5,920 nt of DNA. Source: Desulfobulbaceae bacterium UBA5611 (GTDB taxonomy: Bacteria; Desulfobacterota; Desulfobulbia; Desulfobulbales; Desulfocapsaceae). Within the stretch, counting starts at the first letter, position 1; each line of letters opens with the position of its first letter. Below the pieces are notes generated by a model. That model searched no databases. It was not told where the DNA came from and saw only the letters and a list, made by a program, of their open reading frames with translations. Both the position numbers and the translations under genes were made by a program. The DNA lies in the NCBI GenBank assembly GCA_002424635.1, contig DIKT01000034.1, forward strand, positions 93,668 to 99,587. The letters run 5' to 3'. Shown piece after piece: positions 1 through 5,920 of the stretch.

Positions 1-642
1 CTGGCGGAAGATCGGGCCCGGACCAAGGATGACCATGAATACCGGCAAAAGCTGTACCGCTACCATGATATCCTGCGCCAATGCGGTTTCAAGATTATCA
101 AAAAATATGTCCAGCACTTTGTCGATGACGAAGGAATCCTGACCACCAAGGCCAACGCCGATATGGATCTGGCCATTGATGCCCTGCTCCAGGCCCGCAA
201 CCTCGACCGCATAATTCTGCTCACCGGCGACGGTGATTTTGTCCGCCTGGTCATCGCTCTGCAGAATATGGGCTGCCGGGTTGAGGTAATCGCCTTTAAT
301 AATGTCAGCGGACAATTAAAAGAAGTGGCCGATTCCTATCTCTCGGGTTTTCTGGTGCCCGGGCTCCTCCCCATCCAGGCCAGCCCTGATGAAAACTGGC
401 AGCGAGGGGTTGCGGTCAACTATAATCCGGATCGCGGTTTCGGTTTCATGCGTTTCTATGGCATGAAACAGGAAGGATTGAAAGCAGAGACGATCTTTTT
501 CCACTGCTCGAAATCCAATGTCGCCAATGATGCCCTCTTTCTTGATCCGGCCAGTATTTTTGAATTCCGTATCGTCGTCAATGCCGACAATAATCGCACT
601 GAGGCCTGGGATATCCGGGCGCTCGACGAGCCTTTACCTTGA
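1..642 (+). CDS. NYN-domain (LabA/DUF88-like) protein with C-terminal cold-shock-like domain, 5'-partial
   Basis: The frame is open from base 1 to the TGA at 640-642 (213 visible residues), so the ATG at 163 is internal and the true start lies before the window. Visible residues 1-125 match the later part of a NYN/PIN-like nuclease fold: KANADMDLAIDALL (50-63) and LLTGDGDF (73-80) carry the acidic residues D54, D56, D60, D77 and D79 typical of the metal site, followed by the QLKEVADSYL segment seen in LabA-like proteins. The first catalytic Asp strand is expected upstream and cannot be seen. Residues about 133-208 resemble a cold-shock OB fold: NPDRGFGFMRF (142-152) is an RNP1-like strand and IFFHCS (165-170) an RNP2-like strand. 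Family knowledge suggests a metal-dependent RNase, here with its own nucleic-acid-binding domain; the substrate is unknown. Domain calls are fairly sure, function is inference. Confidence 0.85.
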   Translation: MAEDRARTKDDHEYRQKLYRYHDILRQCGFKIIKKYVQHFVDDEGILTTKANADMDLAIDALLQARNLDRIILLTGDGDFVRLVIALQNMGCRVEVIAFNNVSGQLKEVADSYLSGFLVPGLLPIQASPDENWQRGVAVNYNPDRGFGFMRFYGMKQEGLKAETIFFHCSKSNVANDALFLDPASIFEFRIVVNADNNRTEAWDIRALDEPLP

Positions 643-691
643 GGCAAGTGAGAAAATAAAGCCTACCATTAGACATTCTAACAGCGGGACA

Positions 692-712
692 GCTGACGCT
701 GAATACGTCAGC
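692..712. repeat. Perfect inverted repeat GCTGACG-N7-CGTCAGC before the ZnuA-like gene
   Basis: Two 7-base arms (692-698 and 706-712) are exact reverse complements around a 7-base AT-richer centre (CTGAATA). The repeat ends 13 bases before the ATG at 726. No T-run follows, so it is not a normal intrinsic terminator of the upstream gene. It could be a dimeric-repressor operator, for example for a metal regulator, or an mRNA hairpin near the start codon. The arms do not match an operator consensus I can name with confidence. Confidence 0.45.
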
Positions 713-725
713 ATGATAAAAATAA

Positions 726-1643
726 ATGTATAAAAAAATTATCACTGCTGCCATAATGCTCTCATTATTATGGCTGCCAGCAACGGCTTTTGCCGGCACT
801 CCCCCGACGCTGCAGATCTTTGTCTCCATCCCCCCGCAAAAATGGCTGAGCGAGCAGATAGGGGGAGAGCATGTCAGCACTGATGTGCTGGTCAGCCAAG
901 GGCAGGATCCTCACACTTATGAACCGACTCCCAAACAGATAACAGCGCTGTCCCTGGCAAAAATCTATTTCACCCTTGATCTGGAATTTGAGAAGCGCAT
1001 TATTCCCAAGCTGAAAAAAACAGTGCCCAGCCTGCATATTATTGACCTGGCAGATTCCATTGCCAAGATTGAAATGACCGACCAGGGCCATGATGATGAA
1101 CCCGGCCATAACCCTGATAACCATACCGGCACAGAAGAAGATCGACATGAAGGTCTTGACCCCCATGTCTGGCTGTCACCTTTGAATTTACAGATCATGG
1201 CTGCCGATATGGCCAGCGCCATGATAGCTCATGATCCCGCTCACAGCTTAAGTTATGAAAAAAATCTAGCGGCGACAACCGTAATCCTTGAGCAATTACA
1301 TCAGAAGATCGGACAAGAGCTGGCTCCCCATCAAGGCGCATCTTTTTATGTCTTTCATCCGGCCTTTGGCTACTTTGCCCATACCTATCACTTACAACAA
1401 CAGGCCATAGAAACGGGCGGCAAATCACCAACTCCCCGGCAGCTCTTCTCTCTGATTGCTCAGGCCAAGAAGAACAAGGCCCGGGTGATCTTTGTCCAAC
1501 CCCAGTTTGACCCTAAAAGCGCCCAGGCCGTGGCCAATGCCATCAATGGCGAAGTGGTGCCGCTTGATGCCCTGGCTGAAGATGTGGTGGCCAACCTGGA
1601 GATAATGGCTTCTAAGATCCAGGCAGCATTCTCCGCGCAATAA
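726..1643 (+). CDS. ZnuA-like metal ABC transporter substrate-binding protein
   Basis: This 305-residue protein belongs to the cluster A-I (ZnuA/TroA) family of periplasmic binding proteins that deliver Zn2+ or Mn2+ to an ABC importer. Residues 1-23 form a signal peptide with a likely cut after AFA (A23/G24); there is no lipobox Cys. Probable metal ligands are H63 in DPHTYEP, H147 in DPHVWLSP and H211 in FHPAFGYF, with D281 in PLDALAED as the candidate fourth. A His/Asp/Glu-rich loop (about 119-145, with H122, H128, H133, H141) lies just before the second ligand, as in zinc-specific members, so zinc is the likeliest substrate. Length is normal. An in-frame TAA at 723-725 makes ATG 726 the earliest start; no good Shine-Dalgarno precedes it, unlike the pst genes. 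No permease or ATPase gene is adjacent, so it may work with a transporter encoded elsewhere. The symbol is left blank because orthology to znuA is not proven. Confidence 0.9.
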   Translation: MYKKIITAAIMLSLLWLPATAFAGTPPTLQIFVSIPPQKWLSEQIGGEHVSTDVLVSQGQDPHTYEPTPKQITALSLAKIYFTLDLEFEKRIIPKLKKTVPSLHIIDLADSIAKIEMTDQGHDDEPGHNPDNHTGTEEDRHEGLDPHVWLSPLNLQIMAADMASAMIAHDPAHSLSYEKNLAATTVILEQLHQKIGQELAPHQGASFYVFHPAFGYFAHTYHLQQQAIETGGKSPTPRQLFSLIAQAKKNKARVIFVQPQFDPKSAQAVANAINGEVVPLDALAEDVVANLEIMASKIQAAFSAQ

Positions 1644-1655
1644 GCTTTAGGGACA

Positions 1656-1669
1656 AAGCCTATTGGCTT
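1656..1669 (+). terminator. Weak hairpin after the ZnuA-like gene, possible terminator
   Basis: AAGCC and GGCTT pair around a TATT loop 12 bases after the stop codon, followed only by CTT, not a real T-run. A competing stem (GCTTT 1644-1648 with AAAGC 1655-1659) uses the same bases. The stem is only 5 pairs, so this is a tentative call. Confidence 0.2.
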
Positions 1670-1695
1670 CTTAACTAGCGGCATTAGCACTCCGG

Positions 1696-1717
1696 AAAAA
1701 TTGCCAATATGTGCAAT
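1696..1717 (-). terminator. Weak hairpin plus T-run after phoB, possible operon terminator
   Basis: Read on the minus strand, ATTGC and GCAAT (plus-strand 1713-1717 and 1700-1704) pair around an 8-base loop and are followed by TTTT (1696-1699), about 35 bases past the phoB stop. An outer pair TCCGG 1691-1695 / CCGGA 1727-1731 could enclose it. Stem length and GC content are low for an intrinsic terminator, but its position at the end of the pst-pho operon and in the convergent gap fits. Confidence 0.25.
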
Positions 1718-1751
1718 AAAAAGAGCCCGGACCGCCAATCTTTAACCCAGC

Positions 1752-2453
1752 CTAGCCCTTCATCCGGTAACCGATACCGCGCACCGTCTCTATACATTCT
1801 CCGGATGCCCCCAGCTTCCTCCTGAGCCCGAAAACCTGCACATCCACCGCCCGCGGGGTAATGACATAGTCGTAGCCCCGCACCCCGTCAATAATCTGCT
1901 GCCGGCTGAAGACCCAACCGGGACGACGCGCCAGCAGATCGAGGATACTGAACTCGGTCACCGTCAGTGCCACTGGCGTGCCGGCCACCATCACCTCATA
2001 ACGTTTCGGATCAATGACAATATCATGGACCCTGATCAGCCCGCTACTATCTTCACCTCCAACCTCACCCGATAATTCGTCCCGACGGCGTAAGGCGGCC
2101 TTGATCCGGGAGACCAGGATCCTGGGGCTGAAGGGCTTGGTGATATAGTCGTCGGCGCCCAGATCAAGACCGGCGCTCACATCGTTTTCCTCACTCTTGG
2201 CGGTCAGCATGATAATGGGCAGGCTCCTGGTCTGCGGCTCCTTGCGCAGGATTCTACAGACCTCAAAGCCATTGAGACCGGGCAGCATGAGATCGAGGAC
2301 CAGCAGATCCGGCTGCTCGCGTTTCACAATCGCCAGGGCCTGCTCGCCATTCTCAGCGTAGAGGACATGAAATCCGGCCTTGGCCAGGTTATAGCCTACC
2401 AGCTGCTGAATATTTTCATCATCTTCCACAATGAGGATGCATTCTCTGGCCAC
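1752..2453 (-). CDS. phoB: PhoB-type phosphate response regulator (OmpR family)
   Basis: This 233-residue cytoplasmic transcription factor has a receiver domain (about 3-122) and a winged-helix DNA-binding domain (about 139-233). Receiver landmarks are E10-D11-D12, phosphoacceptor D54 in VLDLMLPG, T84, Y103 and K106 in KPF. The C-terminal domain shows the OmpR-type TEFSILDLLARRPG stretch (166-179), a recognition-helix region with RAVDVQVFGLRRKL (201-214), and the closing ETVRGIGYRM wing (222-231). A Gly/Ser/acidic linker joins the two. Phosphorylated PhoB activates phosphate-starvation genes through Pho boxes. The start is GTG, supported by AAGGAG 6 bases upstream. It is the last gene of the pst operon, 48 bases after phoU; that context is the main reason to call it PhoB rather than another OmpR regulator. 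No kinase gene follows it. Confidence 0.9.
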   Translation of the reverse strand: MARECILIVEDDENIQQLVGYNLAKAGFHVLYAENGEQALAIVKREQPDLLVLDLMLPGLNGFEVCRILRKEPQTRSLPIIMLTAKSEENDVSAGLDLGADDYITKPFSPRILVSRIKAALRRRDELSGEVGGEDSSGLIRVHDIVIDPKRYEVMVAGTPVALTVTEFSILDLLARRPGWVFSRQQIIDGVRGYDYVITPRAVDVQVFGLRRKLGASGECIETVRGIGYRMKG

Positions 2454-2459
2454 TCTTTA

Positions 2460-2465
2460 CTCCTT
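2460..2465 (-). promoter_or_regulatory. Ribosome-binding site deciding the phoB GTG start
   Basis: AAGGAG on the minus strand lies 6 bases before the GTG at 2451-2453, which supports that non-ATG start. Confidence 0.8.
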
Positions 2466-2501
2466 GTTGGTTGATAGTTTTCAACGGGCTCATCAATCAT
2501 A

Positions 2502-3185
2502 TCACTGAGAAAGAGTATGGCGAATAATCCTGCCTTGCGCCATATAAATGATATCTTCACAGATATTGGTACAGTGATCGGCAATCCGTTCCGTGCTTCT
2601 GGCCACGCTGAGCAGCTTGGCCAGATAGACCTGCCGGGCAGGATCTTTCATGATACTCTCTTCCAGATCCAGATAGATAGCACGCTTAGCCTGGTCGACT
2701 TCATCATCAGCAAGACAGACTTTATAGGCCAGGTCCGTATCCTCGCCGACAAAGGCCTCCAAGGTCTGGTTGAACATCCATACAGTTTTATCAAACATTC
2801 CGGTAAATAATTCCGGCAGCTGCATGGCATCCGACAGAAAATAAGCAGGATCGGCCTTATACAACAGCAGTACCTTGTCGGCAATCTTGGCTCCCAGATC
2901 ACCAATCCGCTCCAGATCGCTGTTGACCTTCAGGACCGTGACCAGAAAACGGAGATCACTGGCCACCGGCTGATGCAGGGCCATGATCCGCAGACACTCC
3001 TGCTCAATATCGATCTCAAGGGTATCAATCTCACACTTATCTGTCTGCATTACCTGAGAGGCCAAGTCAGGATTCTTCTCAACCAGGGACTTGATCGCAC
3101 ATTGCAGATTCTCCTCAACTATGGTGCCGAGATAGACAATGTGCCGCTTCAGGGTTTCTTTTTCAGTCTGGATATTATATGCCAT
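2502..3185 (-). CDS. phoU: Phosphate signalling protein PhoU
   Basis: The 227-residue protein is of normal PhoU length and consists of two tandem three-helix PhoU repeats. Each repeat carries the metal-binding style motif: DLERIGDLGAKIAD (90-103) in the first and STERIADHCTNICED (197-211) in the second, with acidic residues D90, E92, D96, E199, D203 and D211. PhoU is a cytoplasmic, membrane-peripheral dimer that, in studied bacteria, links the Pst transporter to the PhoR kinase and keeps the Pho response off when phosphate is plentiful. The frame could begin at a TTG (3186-3188) directly before the ATG, but AAGGAG is 7 bases from the ATG and only 4 from the TTG, so ATG at 3185 is chosen. It lies between pstB (86-base gap) and phoB (48-base gap), as expected for a shared operon. 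Confidence 0.95.
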   Translation of the reverse strand: MAYNIQTEKETLKRHIVYLGTIVEENLQCAIKSLVEKNPDLASQVMQTDKCEIDTLEIDIEQECLRIMALHQPVASDLRFLVTVLKVNSDLERIGDLGAKIADKVLLLYKADPAYFLSDAMQLPELFTGMFDKTVWMFNQTLEAFVGEDTDLAYKVCLADDEVDQAKRAIYLDLEESIMKDPARQVYLAKLLSVARSTERIADHCTNICEDIIYMAQGRIIRHTLSQ

Positions 3186-3192
3186 CAAGCTA

Positions 3193-3198
3193 CTCCTT
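3193..3198 (-). promoter_or_regulatory. Ribosome-binding site deciding the phoU ATG start
   Basis: AAGGAG on the minus strand is 7 bases before ATG 3185 and 4 bases before the in-frame TTG, favouring the ATG. Confidence 0.75.
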
Positions 3199-3247
3199 CT
3201 TCCCTTACAGGAATTTTATCGATCAACAACGTAATTATTCCGTATAA

Positions 3248-3267
3248 AAAATATTCTATGATATTTT
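3248..3267 (-). repeat. AT-only inverted repeat between pstB and phoU
   Basis: AAAATAT and ATATTTT (7 bases each, perfect) flank a 6-base loop starting 4 bases after the pstB stop codon. On the minus strand the right arm runs into two more T's. The stem has no GC pairs and is probably weak. It could mark an mRNA-processing or partial-termination point that lowers phoU-phoB expression relative to pstB, or be chance in an AT-rich spacer. Confidence 0.3.
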
Positions 3268-3271
3268 CCTC

Positions 3272-4060
3272 TCACCCAAAGCGGCCGGTGATATACTCCT
3301 CGGTTTCTTTACGTTCGGGAACAGTAAACAGCTTCTGGGTCGGTCCGTATTCAATCAGCTCACCCAGGTACATATAGGCGGTATAATCAGAAATACGGGC
3401 GGCCTGCTGCATATTATGGGTCACAATAATAATTGTATATTCATCGCGTAGTTCCCGAATGAGCTGCTCAATGCGGGCCGTTGACCGGGGATCAAGGGCT
3501 GAACAGGGCTCATCCATAAGGATGATCTCGGGTTTGACGGCCACCGCCCGGGCAATGCAGAGCCTCTGCATCTGGCCCCCGGAAAGACCCATGGCCGATT
3601 GATGCAGACGATCTTTGACCTCATCCCAGAGGGCTGCCTTTTTCAGGCTCTGCTCCGCGGCCTGCTCGAGCACGCTGCGCTCTTTGATCCCGGCAATACG
3701 CAGACCATAGATGACATTTTCATAGATGGACTTGGGAAAGGGATTCCATTTCTGGAAGACCATGCCCACCTTGCGCCTCAGTTCAATGACATCAAGGGCA
3801 GGGTCGTTGATATTCTCTCCGTCAATGGTAATCAGCCCCTCGACCCGCAGCCCTTCCACCAGATCGTTCATCCGGTTGATACAGCGAAGAAAGGTCGATT
3901 TTCCGCAACCGGAAGGGCCGATCAAAGCCGTTACCTGACTTTTGGGAATACCAAAACTGACATCGATCAGCGCCTGGGCCGCACCATAAAAAAGATTAAG
4001 GTGTTCGACCGCAACCTGTGGATTGTCCACGGACATTATAGGATTAACGGGGTGTGACAT
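3272..4060 (-). CDS. pstB: Phosphate ABC transporter ATP-binding protein PstB
   Basis: This 262-residue cytoplasmic ATPase drives phosphate import through the PstC-PstA channel. All ABC motifs are present: Walker A GPSGCGKST (48-56), Q-loop Q103 in FQKWNPFPKS, signature LSGGQ (159-163) followed by MQRLCIARA, Walker B IILMDEP (179-185) with catalytic E184, D-loop SALD (187-190) and switch H215 in VTHNM. The NPFPKSIYENV and RLCIARA stretches are PstB hallmarks, distinguishing it from other importers. Length is normal for the family. A GTG at 4064-4066 is in frame, but it overlaps the AAGGAG ribosome-binding site; ATG 4060 is 5 bases from that site and is preferred. The gene follows pstA by 15 bases. 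Confidence 0.97.
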   Translation of the reverse strand: MSHPVNPIMSVDNPQVAVEHLNLFYGAAQALIDVSFGIPKSQVTALIGPSGCGKSTFLRCINRMNDLVEGLRVEGLITIDGENINDPALDVIELRRKVGMVFQKWNPFPKSIYENVIYGLRIAGIKERSVLEQAAEQSLKKAALWDEVKDRLHQSAMGLSGGQMQRLCIARAVAVKPEIILMDEPCSALDPRSTARIEQLIRELRDEYTIIIVTHNMQQAARISDYTAYMYLGELIEYGPTQKLFTVPERKETEEYITGRFG

Positions 4061-4065
4061 TTTCA

Positions 4066-4071
4066 CTCCTT
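4066..4071 (-). promoter_or_regulatory. Ribosome-binding site deciding the pstB ATG start
   Basis: AAGGAG on the minus strand lies 5 bases before ATG 4060 and shares its last G with the alternative GTG, which rules that GTG out as a practical start. Confidence 0.8.
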
Positions 4072-4075
4072 GTTT

Positions 4076-5671
4076 TTATAGGTCGGCTACGGAAAACCTC
4101 TCTCGCATCCTGTTGCGCAGAAAGATGGCCGTGCTCGTCATGATTATTACGATCAGGATCAACAGCAAGGTGGTAACATAGACCATCGGTTTTGCCGCTT
4201 CGACATTGGGCGACTGGAAACCGATGTCATAGATATGAAACCCCAGATGCATGAATTTACGATCCAGGTGCAGATAGGGAAAGATGGTGTCAAGGGGCAG
4301 AGCCGGTGCCAGCTTGACCACGCCGGTGATCATCAGCGGGGCCACCTCGCCTGCGGCCCGGGCCATGGCCAGAATAAAGCCGGTCAGAATACCGGGCGAG
4401 GCCATGGGCAGCAGGATCCTGGTCAGGGTCTGAAACTTGGTGGCGGCCAGGGCCTGAGAGCCTTCGCGAATCCCGGGCGGGATCGACCCCAGGGCCTCCT
4501 CGGTGGCCACAATAACCACCGGCACGGTCAACAGTCCCAGAGTCAGACTGGCCCACAGAATCCCTCCCGTCCCAAAAGTCGGGGTCGGTAAATTTTCGGC
4601 AAAGAACAGCTGATCGATCTGGCCGCCCACGCCGTAGACAAAAAATCCCAGGCCAAAGATGCCATAAACAATGGACGGAATACCCGCCAGATTATTCACC
4701 GCAATCCGTACCGTTTTGACCAGATAGCCCTCTTTAGCGTATTCCCGCAGATAAATTCCGGCAATAACACCGACAGGAAAAGAGAGAATGCTCATCATAA
4801 AGACCAGCATGATCGTGCCGAAGATGGCAGGAAACAACCCCCCTTCGGTATTGGATTCACGCGGTTCTGCCACCAGCAGCTCCTTGATCCGGATCATATA
4901 ATAGCTGCATTTTTCCAACCAGGACATGGCATTTGGCTGATAACAGCGGACAATATCAGCCAGGGCAATGGTTTTTTCCCGGCCATTCGCATCTACCAGC
5001 ACCGCCACATTGGCCGCGACAATCGTTCGTTTGCCGTTAAGAATCCCTACCAGCCTATCAAACTCAGTCTTGAATTCTTCAATCTCCGCCCGCACGGCTG
5101 CGGCAGCAGGGGTCGCCCCTTCCTTTTTGTAGCGCAAGCGGGCAAGCCGGCTATTGCTGTATTCAACCTTACGATTGAGGGTGGCAATCTGTTTTTCGAT
5201 TTTAGAGACCTCGGCGCGTTGAGGCTCTATAACATCACGCGCCATTTGTAGACTCATGCTCTTTTCTGCCGGTATAACCAGACCCGGGGTTTGCAGCTCC
5301 CTCAGGAAGCCATAAAAATTACCATGCTCCTGTCGTTCCAGGACATAGACATCTTCCGGCCTGCTGAAGGTCTTCACCATCCGCGCATCCACCCATTTAA
5401 AGTCAAGACCATAGAGATCACGGTTCCCAACCTTGAACTGAAATCTTTTGCCCCCGCCGGCGGGATCTTTCTCCTGCCTGATCTCCTCGCCCAGCACCAG
5501 GCCGCCATCGGTCATGGTTACCTGGCTCACCTCTTTGGGCCAGAAAACCAGGATACCATTCGCCAGCACCACATATAACAGGAGAAAGACGATAAAAAGG
5601 ATCATCGACAGCGCCAGGCTGGTGGCCCACACATAGGGTTCTCCCTGCCGCAGGAATTTTTTAGTCAACAT
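4076..5671 (-). CDS. pstA: Phosphate ABC transporter permease PstA, long form with periplasmic coiled-coil insertion
   Basis: At 531 residues this is far longer than the roughly 280-300-residue E. coli-type PstA; long forms are known, for example in Pseudomonas. One membrane helix (about 15-44) is followed by a soluble region (about 45-275), probably periplasmic, in which about 150-211 is rich in Lys/Glu/Arg/Leu and looks like a coiled-coil hairpin. The permease core then holds five helices (about 280-305, 328-346, 368-390, 425-449, 496-518). The EAA-type loop that contacts PstB is at about 391-447, with EEALGSIPPGIREGSQALAA and later ARAAGEVAPLM. ATG 5671 is chosen over ATG 5698 because AAGGAG sits 5 bases before it and the upstream ATG would overlap pstC. 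pstC ends 13 bases before and pstB starts 15 bases after, giving a tight operon. Confidence 0.93.
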   Translation of the reverse strand: MLTKKFLRQGEPYVWATSLALSMILFIVFLLLYVVLANGILVFWPKEVSQVTMTDGGLVLGEEIRQEKDPAGGGKRFQFKVGNRDLYGLDFKWVDARMVKTFSRPEDVYVLERQEHGNFYGFLRELQTPGLVIPAEKSMSLQMARDVIEPQRAEVSKIEKQIATLNRKVEYSNSRLARLRYKKEGATPAAAAVRAEIEEFKTEFDRLVGILNGKRTIVAANVAVLVDANGREKTIALADIVRCYQPNAMSWLEKCSYYMIRIKELLVAEPRESNTEGGLFPAIFGTIMLVFMMSILSFPVGVIAGIYLREYAKEGYLVKTVRIAVNNLAGIPSIVYGIFGLGFFVYGVGGQIDQLFFAENLPTPTFGTGGILWASLTLGLLTVPVVIVATEEALGSIPPGIREGSQALAATKFQTLTRILLPMASPGILTGFILAMARAAGEVAPLMITGVVKLAPALPLDTIFPYLHLDRKFMHLGFHIYDIGFQSPNVEAAKPMVYVTTLLLILIVIIMTSTAIFLRNRMRERFSVADL

Positions 5672-5676
5672 CGTTG

Positions 5677-5682
5677 CTCCTT
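5677..5682 (-). promoter_or_regulatory. Ribosome-binding site deciding the pstA start
   Basis: AAGGAG on the minus strand lies 5 bases before ATG 5671, within the 13-base gap after the pstC stop. An ATG at 5696-5698 has no comparable site. Confidence 0.8.
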
Positions 5683-5684
5683 TT

Positions 5685-5920
5685 TTAATAGCGGCCATAT
5701 TTTTTACGCAGCCTCTCCCGTATCACTTCCGCCCCGGTATTGAGCACAAAAGTCAAAACAAACAGGAGGGTGGCGCAGAGAAAAAGAACCCGATACAAGG
5801 TGCCGTTAAAAGGCGCCTCCGGAATTTCCACCGCAATATTGGCGGACAGGGTGCGCATCCCGTTAAAAATCGACCAGTCCATGATCGGCGTATTGCCGGT
5901 GGCCATGAGGACAATCATGG
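5685..5920 (-). CDS. pstC: Phosphate ABC transporter permease PstC, C-terminal part only
   Basis: Only the last 77 complete codons are visible; the gene runs off the right edge of the window and ends with TAA at 5685-5687. The fragment begins in the MIVLMATGNTPIMDW stretch found near the C-terminus of PstC permeases, continues with a short periplasmic segment (RTLSANIAVEIPEAP), and has a final membrane helix (YRVLFLCATLLFVLTFVLN) ending in a basic cytoplasmic tail (RERLRKKYGRY). PstC pairs with PstA to form the phosphate channel. The Met at the start of the visible fragment is internal, not the true start. Given the long PstA next to it, PstC may also be an extended form, but that part is outside the window. 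Confidence 0.9.
   Translation of the reverse strand, partial: MIVLMATGNTPIMDWSIFNGMRTLSANIAVEIPEAPFNGTLYRVLFLCATLLFVLTFVLNTGAEVIRERLRKKYGRY

Noticed and set aside
163..642. ATG at 163 as the start of the NYN gene
   Set aside because: The same frame is open back to base 1 and the upstream codons encode plausible NYN-domain sequence, so 163 is internal and would split the domain.
643..725. Intrinsic terminator for the NYN gene
   Set aside because: The inverted repeat here is not followed by a T-run and lies too close to the next start codon to be a convincing terminator.
768..1166. Minus-strand open frame opposite the ZnuA-like gene
   Set aside because: Antisense shadow; the plus-strand gene has a signal peptide and all expected metal ligands.
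2973..3377. Plus-strand open frame opposite phoU and pstB
   Set aside because: Spans the ends of two well-supported genes on the other strand and shows no domain of its own.
4235..4591. Plus-strand open frame opposite pstA
   Set aside because: Gly/Gln/His-rich shadow of the pstA permease core; no recognisable domain and the minus strand has a strong family match.
5672..5698. Nine-residue longer PstA start at ATG 5698
   Set aside because: It would overlap the pstC end, has no ribosome-binding site, and its coding bases include the AAGGAG that serves ATG 5671.
1..5920. CRISPR array, tRNA/rRNA, insertion sequence or phage genes
   Set aside because: No regularly spaced repeats, tRNA-like cloverleaf, transposase-like protein or terminal inverted repeats were seen; the window is filled by housekeeping-type genes.

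Overview
The window looks like an ordinary chromosomal segment of a Gram-negative bacterium. The long, N-terminally extended PstA, the pst-phoU-phoB gene order, the style of the zinc-binding lipobox-free ZnuA-like protein and the moderate GC content suggest a proteobacterium-like lineage, perhaps Desulfobacterota (sulfate-reducer relatives). That taxonomic guess is inference from protein flavour; there is no rRNA here.

Layout. Bases 1-642 (+) hold the 3' part of a LabA-like NYN-domain protein with a C-terminal cold-shock-like OB domain; its start lies before the window. An 83-base gap with a perfect 7+7 inverted repeat leads to a secreted ZnuA-like metal-binding protein (726-1643, +). Bases 1644-1751 are a convergent intergenic region with only weak hairpins. 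From 1752 to the right edge everything is on the minus strand and reads right to left: the end of pstC (cut by the window edge), a long pstA, pstB, phoU and phoB. These genes are closely spaced (about 13, 15, 86 and 48 bases) and each of the last four is preceded by the same AAGGAG ribosome-binding site, so they are very probably one operon.

How they work together. PstC and PstA form the membrane channel and PstB the ATPase of the high-affinity phosphate importer. PhoU reports transporter state to the phosphate-sensing kinase, and PhoB is the response regulator that switches phosphate-starvation genes. The binding protein PstS and the kinase PhoR are not in the window; because the gene after phoB is convergent and unrelated, phoR cannot be directly downstream and must lie upstream of pstC or elsewhere. 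The ZnuA-like protein has no permease or ATPase partner beside it here.

I did not find a clearly new system. The points most worth a second look are the NYN plus cold-shock fusion, the inverted repeat in front of the orphan metal-binding protein, and the coiled-coil periplasmic insertion of PstA. Four start codons were reassigned or confirmed from ribosome-binding-site spacing (pstA 5671, pstB 4060, phoU 3185, phoB GTG 2453).
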